From contig CAZGKM010000030.1 of NCBI GenBank assembly GCA_964526325.1, positions 1 through 6,321 on the forward strand: 6,321 bases of DNA, given 5' to 3'. The DNA comes from JACPHD01 sp964526325. Its GTDB lineage: Bacteria > Patescibacteriota > Patescibacteriia > Patescibacteriales > GWC2-42-12. Shown piece by piece: positions 1 to 5,240 of the stretch. Each line of letters starts with the position of its first letter. Positions within the stretch are counted from its first letter, which is position 1. A program made the translations under genes and the position numbers. Below the pieces are notes generated by a model. The model ran no database searches, had not been told where the DNA came from, and saw nothing but the letters and a program-made list of their open reading frames with translations.

Positions 1-611
1 AAGCATTTTTTTTGAAATTCCGCGTCGCCGACGGCGAGCACTTCGTCAACGATTAAAATATCCGGCTCCATATGCGCGGCTACGGAAAAGGCTAGGCGGA
101 CATACATCCCGCTTGAATAATATTTTACCGGAGTATCCAGAAATTTTTCAATCCCGGCGAAAGCGACTATGGCGTCAAATTTATTAATAATTTCGTTTTT
201 TTTCATGCCTAAAATTGCGCCGTTAAGCATAATATTTTCCCGGCCGGTAAGTTCGGGATGAAAACCCGTCCCGACTTCTAAAAGGGAACCGACTTTGCCG
301 TTAATTTTTATTTCACCGGTGGTCGGGGGAGTGATTTGCGAAAGAATTTTTAATAGAGTGGATTTACCCGCGCCGTTAGCTCCGATGATGCCGATTACTT
401 CTCCGGGCATAACTTCAAAATTAATGTCTTTTAGCGCCCAAAATTCTTCTTTAGTTTCCCACCCGATTATTTGCTTGGTTTTATGCTTCGCGTATTTAAA
501 AGGATTTTTAAAAATATTGGTTAAAACATCGCGCAAAGAAATATATCCGCCGCGTTGATGGGCGATATTATATTTTTTACTGATATTTTTTATAGAGATA
601 ATTGGTTCCAT
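1..611 (-). CDS. wzt: Polysaccharide ABC exporter, ATP-binding subunit (Wzt-like), partial
   Basis: This is the ATPase of an ABC-2 exporter that moves undecaprenyl-linked polysaccharide across the inner membrane with the permease encoded just upstream. Its first 203 residues are visible. Seen in the translation: an N-terminal strand MEPIISIKNISKKY, the extended insert before the core strand that is typical of Wzt/TagH-type ATPases (about residues 18-58), Walker A GANGAGKST (77-85), the Wzt-like stretch VGTGFHPELTGREN (113-127), ABC signature YSSGMYVRLAFS (165-176) and Walker B ILIVDE (185-190). The window edge cuts the gene just after the D-loop region, so the H-loop and any C-terminal glycan-binding domain cannot be seen. 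That leaves open whether export depends on a chain cap. The ATG at 611 lies 3 nt after the permease stop, which implies translational coupling; there is no Shine-Dalgarno sequence. Family assignment is firm. The O-antigen versus other surface glycan distinction is not decidable here. Confidence 0.93.
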   Translation of the reverse strand, partial: MEPIISIKNISKKYNIAHQRGGYISLRDVLTNIFKNPFKYAKHKTKQIIGWETKEEFWALKDINFEVMPGEVIGIIGANGAGKSTLLKILSQITPPTTGEIKINGKVGSLLEVGTGFHPELTGRENIMLNGAILGMKKNEIINKFDAIVAFAGIEKFLDTPVKYYSSGMYVRLAFSVAAHMEPDILIVDEVLAVGDAEFQKKC

Positions 612-614
612 ATT

Positions 615-1430
615 TTATGCAATATCCGCGAAATATCTTTCGGTTTTTTTAAAATATATTATGCCGATAATAAATAAGACTGACGTGGCGATAAAAGACA
701 TTGATAAAAGCAGCCAATTTATCGGCGCGTTGCCTAATATGGCGGCGCGCGCCGCTTTAATTACGCCGGTCATCGGATTAATAGCTAAAATCCAGGAATA
801 TTTTCCGGCGATGCTCGCCGGATAAATAACCGGCGTCAGAAACATCAGAATCTGGATAAAGAAGGGGAGGGCGTAGCGTACGTCTCGGTATTTAACGTTA
901 ATCGCGGCTAAAAATAATCCTCCGCCGACAGCGGCTAAAAAAGATATAAGCAATAGCAGAGGTAAAATTAAGAGGCCGAGTATGTTCGGCATGTAATTAT
1001 AATAAATCATCATGCCTACTAAAATTAATGAAGCCACAAAAAAATCAACGAGTTTAGTTAAAACGGCGGAAATCGGTAAAATCAATCTCGGAAAATAGAC
1101 TTTAGTTATTATCGCCTGATTGCTGACTAAGCAGTTGCTGGTTTCGGATAAGGCGGATGAAAAAAATTGCCAGATTAAAAGGCCGACATAAACAAAAATC
1201 GGGTAGGGGATGCCGTCAGAAGGCATTTTTGCCAAACTGCCGAAAAATATTGAAAAGACTACCATGGTGATAAACGGCTGTAAAAGCGCCCAAAGTACGC
1301 CTATGGCGGTTTGTTTGTATCTGACTTTTAAATCTCGCCAAGTAAAAAAATACATCAGCTCGCGGTATTGCCAGAGTTCTTTTATATCATTCCATGAAAA
1401 AGTTTTTTTAGGCTTGATTATTGTTTGCAT
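615..1430 (-). CDS. wzm: Polysaccharide ABC exporter, permease subunit (Wzm-like, ABC-2 type)
   Basis: This is the integral membrane half of the exporter whose ATPase follows 3 nt downstream. At 271 residues it has the usual length for Wzm/TagG/RfbA-type permeases. Family motifs seen: the amphipathic N-terminal stretch WRDLKVRYKQTAIGVLW (31-47) leading into the first membrane segment, and NVKYRDVRYALPFFIQ (178-193) followed by FLTPVIYP (197-204). Six hydrophobic segments are visible at about 44-66, 75-95, 116-142, 150-175, 186-208 and 238-260. The ATG at 1430 is chosen because MQTIIKPKK precedes the conserved W-x-D-L-x-x-R-Y motif by the expected distance. No Shine-Dalgarno sequence precedes it; a heptad array begins 9 bp upstream. 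A possible extended -10 promoter about 65 bp upstream could transcribe wzm-wzt independently of the genes before it. Confidence 0.95.
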   Translation of the reverse strand: MQTIIKPKKTFSWNDIKELWQYRELMYFFTWRDLKVRYKQTAIGVLWALLQPFITMVVFSIFFGSLAKMPSDGIPYPIFVYVGLLIWQFFSSALSETSNCLVSNQAIITKVYFPRLILPISAVLTKLVDFFVASLILVGMMIYYNYMPNILGLLILPLLLLISFLAAVGGGLFLAAINVKYRDVRYALPFFIQILMFLTPVIYPASIAGKYSWILAINPMTGVIKAARAAILGNAPINWLLLSMSFIATSVLFIIGIIYFKKTERYFADIA

Positions 1431-1439
1431 GCAAAGTAG

Positions 1440-1474
1440 TTAAAAGTTTAAAGTAAAAAGTAGAAAGTTAAAAT
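1440..1474 (+). repeat. Heptad array A (5 units of TNAAAAG), left of fkbM-type gene
   Basis: Five contiguous 7-bp units read on the plus strand: TTAAAAG, TTTAAAG, TAAAAAG, TAGAAAG and a degraded TTAAAAT. Positions 1442-1462 are identical, in inverted orientation, to 2262-2282 on the other side of the methyltransferase gene, a perfect 21-bp match. The array lies in the expected 5' leader of wzm. It is one of five such arrays in the window. Function is unknown. Confidence 0.8.
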
Positions 1475-1492
1475 TTAAATGCCGAAATGTAT

Positions 1493-1520
1493 TTTATACC
1501 AATGTATTTCGCCCTTGAAA
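1493..1520 (-). promoter_or_regulatory. Possible extended -10 promoter for wzm-wzt
   Basis: On the minus strand, TGG immediately precedes TATAAA (1498-1493), giving an extended -10 of the form TGnTATAAA, five of six matches to TATAAT. The -35 is weak: TTTCAA at 1520-1515 with 16-nt spacing, three of six matches. The predicted start near 1486 would give wzm a leader of about 55 nt containing heptad array A. A direct repeat AATGTATTT occurs at 1486-1494 and 1501-1509, 15 bp apart across the -10, and could be an operator or chance. In A/T-rich DNA this call is tentative. Confidence 0.3.
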
Positions 1521-1533
1521 TCCGTAATATTTT

Positions 1534-2223
1534 TTATTTAATAAACCACAAGTCATCATTAGTGCTTCTTTGATATTTTTTCATGCCATTGTCTAAAAAT
1601 AGTTTTATTAATTTTTCGTCTATGGTTTCTATTAGAATGGCGTTAATTTGTTTAATTAAAATTTTAAGCGAGTCATATAACAACGGCTCGGCTTTTTCAA
1701 TATCAATTTTCATAAAATCTATTTGGTTAATTCCGAATCTTTTAATTATTGAGTCTAAGGTGTCGGCATCAACCTTTTCCGTTCTTCCTTTTATATTTAA
1801 AATACTATTTTCTTTGCCTAAAACTTTAGTGATTTTTACGGTTCCTTTTTTATCGCTAACCGCTTCCTTTAATATAATGATATTATCGGTATTAAAATTT
1901 TGTCTTTTTTTGTTGTCTTTAAATGTTTTTAAATTCCAAGTTGATGGTTCTATGGCGAGTATTTTTGCGTTCGGATATTGCTTAGAAAAATATAAGCTCA
2001 CCTCACCGTAGCACGCGCCCAAATCTACGACAGTATTAATTTTTACCCCTTTAGTTTTTAAAAAGTCATCCATCTCTTTGCCTTCATTTGTTTGCATGTT
2101 CGCCATATATCTATTTTCACTAATATCAAGACAAACGCCGTCGATTGTAACGTATTTTTTTTTCGTAAAAAAACGTTTTATTTTATATTTTATTTTAGCT
2201 AAAAATAATTTTATTTCCGGCAT
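1534..2223 (-). CDS. FkbM-family SAM-dependent methyltransferase
   Basis: This is a 229-residue class I methyltransferase of the FkbM/Methyltransf_21 type, a family that commonly O-methylates sugars or other secondary-product hydroxyls. SAM-binding motif I is VVDLGACYGEVSL (65-77). The acidic residue binding the SAM ribose is probably E92 in ILAIEPS (88-94). The family hallmark appears as DFMKIDIEKAEP (169-180), where the usual glycine of D-V-E-G-A-E is lysine. LIETID (197-202) matches the next conserved strand. A basic N-terminal segment (about 8-24) precedes the domain. In this locus it most likely methylates a residue of the exported glycan, possibly as a chain-end modification; the acceptor is inferred only. 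The gene is visibly A/T-richer than wzt (for example 14 of 60 G/C at 1621-1680 versus 34 of 60 at 241-300), and inverted heptad arrays bracket it, so it may be a later insertion. There is no Shine-Dalgarno sequence before the ATG. Confidence 0.88.
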   Translation of the reverse strand: MPEIKLFLAKIKYKIKRFFTKKKYVTIDGVCLDISENRYMANMQTNEGKEMDDFLKTKGVKINTVVDLGACYGEVSLYFSKQYPNAKILAIEPSTWNLKTFKDNKKRQNFNTDNIIILKEAVSDKKGTVKITKVLGKENSILNIKGRTEKVDADTLDSIIKRFGINQIDFMKIDIEKAEPLLYDSLKILIKQINAILIETIDEKLIKLFLDNGMKKYQRSTNDDLWFIK

Positions 2224-2263
2224 AATTTAAGTTTATTACCAATATTTTAAATATAATATTTTA

Positions 2264-2291
2264 CTTTTTACTTTAAACTTTTGACTTTATA
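2264..2291 (-). repeat. Heptad array B, inverted partner of array A
   Basis: Read on the minus strand this gives TATAAAG, TCAAAAG, TTTAAAG and TAAAAAG, with a degraded fifth unit at 2263-2257. Positions 2262-2282 are the exact inverse of 1442-1462, so the methyltransferase gene sits between terminal inverted repeats. The array overlaps the 3' end of fcl: the fcl stop codon (2275-2273) and its last codons, including KSKV, lie inside it. Confidence 0.8.
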
Positions 2292-3211
2292 CTATTAATA
2301 TACCAGCCGTAGGTCATTTTAATGCCGTCTTCTAAATTAATTTTATGTTTCCAGCCAAGGTTATGTAATTTAGAAACATCCAATAATTTTCTCGGAGTGC
2401 CGTCCGGCTTAGCCGAGTCCCAATTTATTTGGCCTTTAAAACCCGTAATATTTTTTATTAATTCGGCCAGCTCTTTTATGGTAATATCTTCACCCGTGCC
2501 AATATTTATTATTTCAGAATTGTCATAATCATTCATTAGAAAAATACAAGCATCAGCTAAGTCATCAACATAGAGAAATTCTCTGCGCGGAGAACCAGTG
2601 CCCCATAATACTACTTCTTTGCTTTTGTTTAATTTTGCATCATGAAATTTTTTTATTAAAGCCGGTAAAACATGAGCTCTTTCCGAATCAAAATTATCAT
2701 TAATGCCATATAAATTAGTTGGCATAACAGAAATAAAATTTGTGCCGTATTGTTGATTGTATGATTGGCAGGTGATTATGCCGGCAATTTTTGATATCGC
2801 ATAGGCTTTGTTAGTTGATTCAAGATAGTCGCTCAATAAACATTCTTCATTAATCGGTTGAGGGGCCATTTTTGGATAAATGCAAGAGCTTCCTAAAAAG
2901 AGTAATTTTTTTACTTTATTTAAATAGGCAGAATGGATAACATTTGTCTGGACTGTTAAATTTTCAAATATGAAATCGGCCGGAAAAGTTTTATTGGCCA
3001 TAATGCCACCGACTTTCGCCGCGGCTAAAAAAACATATTCAGGTTTTTCCGATGCAAAAAATATCGCTGTTTTTTCCTGGTTTAATAAATCAAGTTCTTT
3101 CCTTGTTCTTGTTATAATATTGGAGTAGCCTAAACTTTCCAGTTTCCTTTTTATTGCCGAGCCGACTAAACCGGTATGCCCGGCCAAATAAATTTTAGAA
3201 TTTTTTTGCAT
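2273..3211 (-). CDS. fcl: GDP-L-fucose synthase (GDP-4-keto-6-deoxymannose 3,5-epimerase-4-reductase)
   Basis: This enzyme converts GDP-4-keto-6-deoxy-D-mannose, the product of the adjacent gmd, to GDP-L-fucose using NADPH, by epimerisation and then reduction in the cytoplasm. It is a short-chain dehydrogenase fold of 312 residues, close to the family's roughly 320. Seen: NADP-binding GHTGLVGSAI (11-20), LAAAKVGGI (62-70), GSSCIYP (107-113) with S108 and C110, Y137-x-x-x-K141, and H180. All align with the known E. coli catalytic set (S107, C109, Y136, K140, H179) shifted by one. I choose the ATG at 3211 (MQKNSKIYLAGHTG). The open frame continues upstream to 3412, but those 67 codons come from the repeat region and have no family resemblance. 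No Shine-Dalgarno sequence is seen. The C-terminal KSKV and stop are supplied by heptad array B. Confidence 0.95.
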   Translation of the reverse strand: MQKNSKIYLAGHTGLVGSAIKRKLESLGYSNIITRTRKELDLLNQEKTAIFFASEKPEYVFLAAAKVGGIMANKTFPADFIFENLTVQTNVIHSAYLNKVKKLLFLGSSCIYPKMAPQPINEECLLSDYLESTNKAYAISKIAGIITCQSYNQQYGTNFISVMPTNLYGINDNFDSERAHVLPALIKKFHDAKLNKSKEVVLWGTGSPRREFLYVDDLADACIFLMNDYDNSEIINIGTGEDITIKELAELIKNITGFKGQINWDSAKPDGTPRKLLDVSKLHNLGWKHKINLEDGIKMTYGWYINSIKSKV

Positions 3212-3222
3212 ATATTTATTAT

Positions 3223-3312
3223 TGTCATTCTGGAGCGTAGCGATAGAATCTTGTGGAAGGCGCGTTAACAACGAGATGCTATCGCTCCACTTCGTTTCGC
3301 TCCAGCATGACA
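3223..3312. repeat. Long inverted repeat (hairpin) of the TGTCATTCTGGAGCG type
   Basis: The outer arms are 3223-3237 and 3298-3312, matching at 14 of 15 positions when inverted. The inner arms are 3239-3251 and 3274-3286, matching at 12 of 13. The right side carries an extra CCACTTCGTTT (3287-3297) opposite a single base. The element can fold into a long hairpin in the transcript between gmd and fcl. Similar 'TGTCATTCTGAGCG' dispersed repeats are familiar from many bacterial genomes with palindromic intergenic elements; that likeness is from memory. It may attenuate or stabilise the gmd-fcl transcript. There is no T-tract directly after either arm on the minus strand, so it is not a classical terminator. 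Confidence 0.75.
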
Positions 3313-3427
3313 GAAGTGGCAATGACAGAAAAAAAATTATGGAAATGGATTGCTCCTCGGCGCTGACCTCGGCGCTGAAAAAGAAAACGGGATGCCTGCG
3401 CGGGGATGACAAAGGGCGGGTGGGGGG
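3307..3427. repeat. Composite repeat remnant in gmd-fcl gap, including a 12-bp tandem duplication
   Basis: After the hairpin the gap continues with repeat-like modules that each end in ATGACA. ATGACAGAA occurs at 3307-3315 and 3322-3330, and a GC-rich module ending GGATGACAAAG lies at 3404-3414. CCTCGGCGCTGA is tandemly duplicated exactly (3355-3366, 3367-3378). The stretch is richer in G/C than the flanking gene ends and contains no credible gene. It appears to be a stack of partial dispersed repeats. Confidence 0.55.
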
Positions 3428-4462
3428 TTACATTTTATTTTTTTCCGCTTCAAAATCCGCTTCGGCCATTATTTTTACGAGTTCCGCAAACTTAACTTTC
3501 GGCTCCCAATTCAATTTTTGTTTGGCTTTAGAATAATCACCGATTAATAAATCTACTTCAGCTGGGCGGAAGTAGTTCGGATCAATTTCTATAATCGTTT
3601 TTCCTGTTTTTTTGTCAATTCCTTTTTCATTTATTTTAGATCCTTCCCAAACTAGTTCAATATTTAAATTTTTTGCTGTTTCTTCAGCGAACTCTCTGAC
3701 CGTATGAGTTTCACTGGTCGCTAAAACGTAATCATCAGGTTTATCTTGCTGAAGCATTAGCCACATGCCGTAGACAAAATCTTTAGCATACCCCCAGTCA
3801 CGTTTAGCATCTAAGTTTCCTAAAAATAATTTTTCATCTGAACCCAATTTAATGCGTGCCATACCCCTAGTTATTTTTCTCGTAACGAAAGTTTCGCCGC
3901 GGCGAGGTGATTCATGATTAAAAAGAATTCCATTACAGGCAAAAAGATTATAGGCTTCACGATAATTTTTAGTTATCCAGTAAGCGTAAACTTTAGCGCA
4001 ACCATAAGGGGAGCGAGGATAAAAAGGGGTGGTTTCTTTTTGAGGTATCTCTTGCGCTTTACCAAACATTTCACTTGATGAGGCTTGATAAAATTTTGTA
4101 TTTATTTTAGTTTCTCTAATTGCATCTAAAATTCTTAAAGTTCCTAGACCGGTTACGTCTCCTGTATATTCAGGAATTTCAAAACTCACCTTAACATGGC
4201 TTTGTGCTCCTAAGTGATAAATTTCATTAGGTTGAACTTTTTCTAAAATTCTATTTATATTACTTCCGTCTGATAAATCTCCATAATCACCAAATAATTT
4301 TATGTTTGTTGTGTGTCGATCTTTTAGTAGATGATCAATCCGAGAGGTATTAAAAGTACTGGCTCTTCTCATAATGCCATGCACTTCATAGCCTTTTTCG
4401 AGGAGCAGTTCGGCTAAATAACTTCCGTCTTGGCCGGTTATGCCGGTGATTAATGCTCGCAT
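3428..4462 (-). CDS. gmd: GDP-mannose 4,6-dehydratase
   Basis: This enzyme dehydrates GDP-D-mannose to GDP-4-keto-6-deoxy-D-mannose with tightly bound NADP, the first committed step to GDP-L-fucose; the next gene, fcl, completes the pathway. It has 344 residues, a normal length. Seen: TGITGQDGSYLAELLLEKGYEVHGIMRR (6-33) at the N-terminus with the dinucleotide-binding glycines, LGAQSHVKVSFE (84-95), QASSSEMFG (126-134) and YPRSPYGCAKVYAYW (148-162). The catalytic set is S129 (threonine in E. coli), E131, Y153 and K157. NHESPRRGETFVTRKI (182-197) and RDWGYAKDFV (221-230) are further family signatures. The ATG at 4462 gives the canonical N-terminus. Only heptad array C (4467-4496) and a few bases separate it from the four-helix-bundle gene, so no room remains for an obvious separate promoter. 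It is probably read through from upstream. Confidence 0.97.
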   Translation of the reverse strand: MRALITGITGQDGSYLAELLLEKGYEVHGIMRRASTFNTSRIDHLLKDRHTTNIKLFGDYGDLSDGSNINRILEKVQPNEIYHLGAQSHVKVSFEIPEYTGDVTGLGTLRILDAIRETKINTKFYQASSSEMFGKAQEIPQKETTPFYPRSPYGCAKVYAYWITKNYREAYNLFACNGILFNHESPRRGETFVTRKITRGMARIKLGSDEKLFLGNLDAKRDWGYAKDFVYGMWLMLQQDKPDDYVLATSETHTVREFAEETAKNLNIELVWEGSKINEKGIDKKTGKTIIEIDPNYFRPAEVDLLIGDYSKAKQKLNWEPKVKFAELVKIMAEADFEAEKNKM

Positions 4463-4466
4463 AGAG

Positions 4467-4496
4467 TTAAAAGTTAAAAGTAAAAAGTTAAAAGTT
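4467..4496 (+). repeat. Heptad array C, between gmd and the four-helix-bundle gene
   Basis: On the plus strand it reads TTAAAAG, TTAAAAG, TAAAAAG, TTAAAAG, then TT. It fills nearly the whole 36-bp gap between the gmd start (4462) and the stop of the four-helix-bundle gene (4499). It is the inverted counterpart of array D on the other side of that gene. Confidence 0.8.
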
Positions 4497-4498
4497 GA

Positions 4499-4846
4499 TT
4501 ATTTTAGAGATTTAATAAATCCCATTAATAATCTGGAAATTTCTTGCGCTTGGTTAAAAATTATTTCAAATTGATCTTTGTTGATATATTTTAACTCAAG
4601 CGCGATGTAGGACATCGATCTTACCTCGCCGCAAGACCCTTTCGCGATATAAAGAAAGTGCCGTAATTCAGAATTACTTTTTCTCTCAAAGCCTTCAGCG
4701 ATGTTATTATTTATACTTACAGAAGCTCTTTGAATTTGATCTCTGAATGAGTAATCTTTGTTATTAGAAAATATTTTATATATTAATAATGTTAATTCTT
4801 TGGCTTTTTGCCATGAAATTATGTCTTCAAACTTTTCAATATTCAT
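4499..4846 (-). CDS. Four-helix-bundle protein (23S rRNA intervening-sequence protein family)
   Basis: This 115-residue protein belongs to the family first noticed as ORFs inside 23S rRNA intervening sequences; it is related in fold to the Avd accessory protein of diversity-generating retroelements. Seen: F6-E-D-I-I-S-W-Q-K-A (6-15) at the start of helix 1, then RDQIQRASVSINNNIAEGFE (35-54) and LRHFLYIAKGSCGEVRS (61-77), the two strongest signatures, and a final amphipathic helix (about 91-114). The family's cellular function is not established, though nucleic-acid binding is often proposed. Here the gene is not in an rRNA but in a glycan locus, bracketed by heptad arrays in opposite orientation (C and D). 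That recalls the stem-forming ends of intervening sequences. No Shine-Dalgarno sequence; the start codon abuts array D. It lies 30 bp downstream of the HTH gene, probably in the same transcript. Confidence 0.9.
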   Translation of the reverse strand: MNIEKFEDIISWQKAKELTLLIYKIFSNNKDYSFRDQIQRASVSINNNIAEGFERKSNSELRHFLYIAKGSCGEVRSMSYIALELKYINKDQFEIIFNQAQEISRLLMGFIKSLK

Positions 4847-4848
4847 AA

Positions 4849-4876
4849 CTTGTAACTTTATACTTTTTACTCTTTC
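4849..4876 (-). repeat. Heptad array D, directly upstream of the four-helix-bundle start
   Basis: On the minus strand it reads TAAAAAG, TATAAAG, TTACAAG, preceded by a degraded unit (4876-4870). It is inverted relative to array C and ends two bases before the start codon of the four-helix-bundle gene. It occupies the whole gap after the HTH stop codon. It is the most diverged of the five arrays, with three clear units. Confidence 0.65.
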
Positions 4877-5125
4877 CTACCATTTATTAATAGTAGCTAC
4901 AACTTTTTTCTTTATATTTAAATATGATTTTATGGCTTTCTTTTCAACCTCCGGAGAAACCAGACGAAGAATCTCTTTGCCTAGTATCCTGTATTGACCG
5001 CCGACTTTATTGGCTTTTAATAAGCCGTTCTTAAGCAGGCGCTTAATAGTGCTGTTGCTTATTTTAAGCAGTTTTTCCGTTTCCGCGGTAGTATAGATTG
5101 AATTTGGTTCGATTTTTATAGACAT
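4877..5125 (-). CDS. Small excisionase/MerR-like helix-turn-helix DNA-binding protein
   Basis: This 82-residue protein has an HTH_17/excisionase-like fold: IYTTAETEKLLKISNSTIKRLLKNGLL (10-36) forms the helix-turn-helix, followed by a wing and strand KANKVGGQYRILGKEI (37-52). A lysine-rich tail (62-82) without an effector domain follows. Proteins of this shape act as recombination directionality factors or small transcription regulators; nothing in the sequence decides between these, and no integrase or recombinase is visible. Its promoter carries three 10-bp direct repeats, so autoregulation is plausible by analogy with Xis-type proteins that bind short direct repeats. The start at 5125 is the only methionine and lies 6 nt after the -10 box, implying a leaderless mRNA. 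It may control the four-helix-bundle gene and perhaps gmd onward, since no clear promoter is seen before fcl. Confidence 0.8.
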   Translation of the reverse strand: MSIKIEPNSIYTTAETEKLLKISNSTIKRLLKNGLLKANKVGGQYRILGKEILRLVSPEVEKKAIKSYLNIKKKVVATINKW

Positions 5126-5131
5126 GGGGTT

Positions 5132-5160
5132 AGTATAGCAAAGAGGTCAAAAGGTGTCAA
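5132..5160 (-). promoter_or_regulatory. Near-consensus sigma-70 promoter giving a leaderless HTH mRNA
   Basis: On the minus strand, TTGACA (5160-5155, perfect -35) is followed by exactly 17 nt and then TATACT (5137-5132, five of six matches to TATAAT). The spacer AACCCC between the -10 and the ATG is only 6 nt, so transcription should start at or next to the A of the start codon (5125). This is the clearest promoter in the window and could drive HTH, the four-helix-bundle gene, gmd and fcl. Confidence 0.75.
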
Positions 5161-5170
5161 AAGGGGTCAT
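5141..5170 (+). promoter_or_regulatory. Three 10-bp direct repeats over the HTH promoter (possible operator)
   Basis: Three consecutive units in exact 10-bp register: AAGAGGTCAA (5141), AAGGTGTCAA (5151) and AAGGGGTCAT (5161), each with a GTCA core. One helical turn of spacing puts all units on the same DNA face. They cover the -35 box and most of the spacer, so a bound protein would block RNA polymerase. The HTH protein encoded immediately downstream is the natural candidate ligand; this is inferred. Confidence 0.5.
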
Positions 5171-5204
5171 AAGAAGTTTAAAGTTAAAAGTGAAAAGTTG
5201 AAAG
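5170..5204 (+). repeat. Heptad array E, between the dinD-like gene and the HTH promoter
   Basis: On the plus strand it reads a weak TAAGAAG, then TTTAAAG, TTAAAAG, TGAAAAG and TTGAAAG. It is inverted relative to array D, so the HTH gene also lies between opposite copies. It directly abuts the 10-bp promoter repeats. The remaining 36 bases to the dinD-like stop are plain A/T-rich sequence with a 7-bp imperfectly placed stem (5219-5225 with 5233-5239) and no convincing terminator for the minus strand. Confidence 0.75.
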
Positions 5205-5240
5205 TAATAATGCAATTTAATAAATACTAATAATTTATTT

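Noticed and set aside
295..558. Plus-strand open frame opposite the export ATPase gene
   Set aside because: The minus strand carries Walker A in the same stretch, so this is an antisense shadow.
1583..2011. Plus-strand open frame of 142 codons inside the methyltransferase gene
   Set aside because: It is antisense to a gene with clear SAM motifs; its hydrophobic composition is what the complement of an A/T-rich, lysine-rich gene gives.
2233..2241. Extended -10 (TGGTAATAA) promoter for the methyltransferase gene
   Set aside because: The hexamer matches TATAAT at only three of six positions and there is no -35; too weak in DNA this A/T-rich.
3212..3412. N-terminal extension of the GDP-fucose synthase frame
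   Set aside because: The 67 extra codons translate repeat DNA, include SAEVSAEE from a 12-bp tandem duplication, and precede the canonical N-terminus KIYLAGHTGLVG.
3222..3536. Plus-strand open frame of 104 codons across the gmd-fcl gap
   Set aside because: It runs through the hairpin repeat and antisense to gmd, with no recognisable domain; its openness follows from the repeat composition.
4499..4846. Four-helix-bundle gene as part of a diversity-generating retroelement
   Set aside because: The fold resembles Avd, but no reverse transcriptase or template/variable repeat pair is present in the window.
1440..5204. Heptad arrays as a CRISPR array
   Set aside because: Units are contiguous 7-mers without spacers, scattered over 3.7 kb, and there is no cas gene.
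5219..5239. 7-bp stem with T-rich flank as a terminator after the dinD-like gene
   Set aside because: The stem is purely A/T and the T-rich run follows it on the plus strand, where there is no gene; it would not terminate minus-strand transcription.
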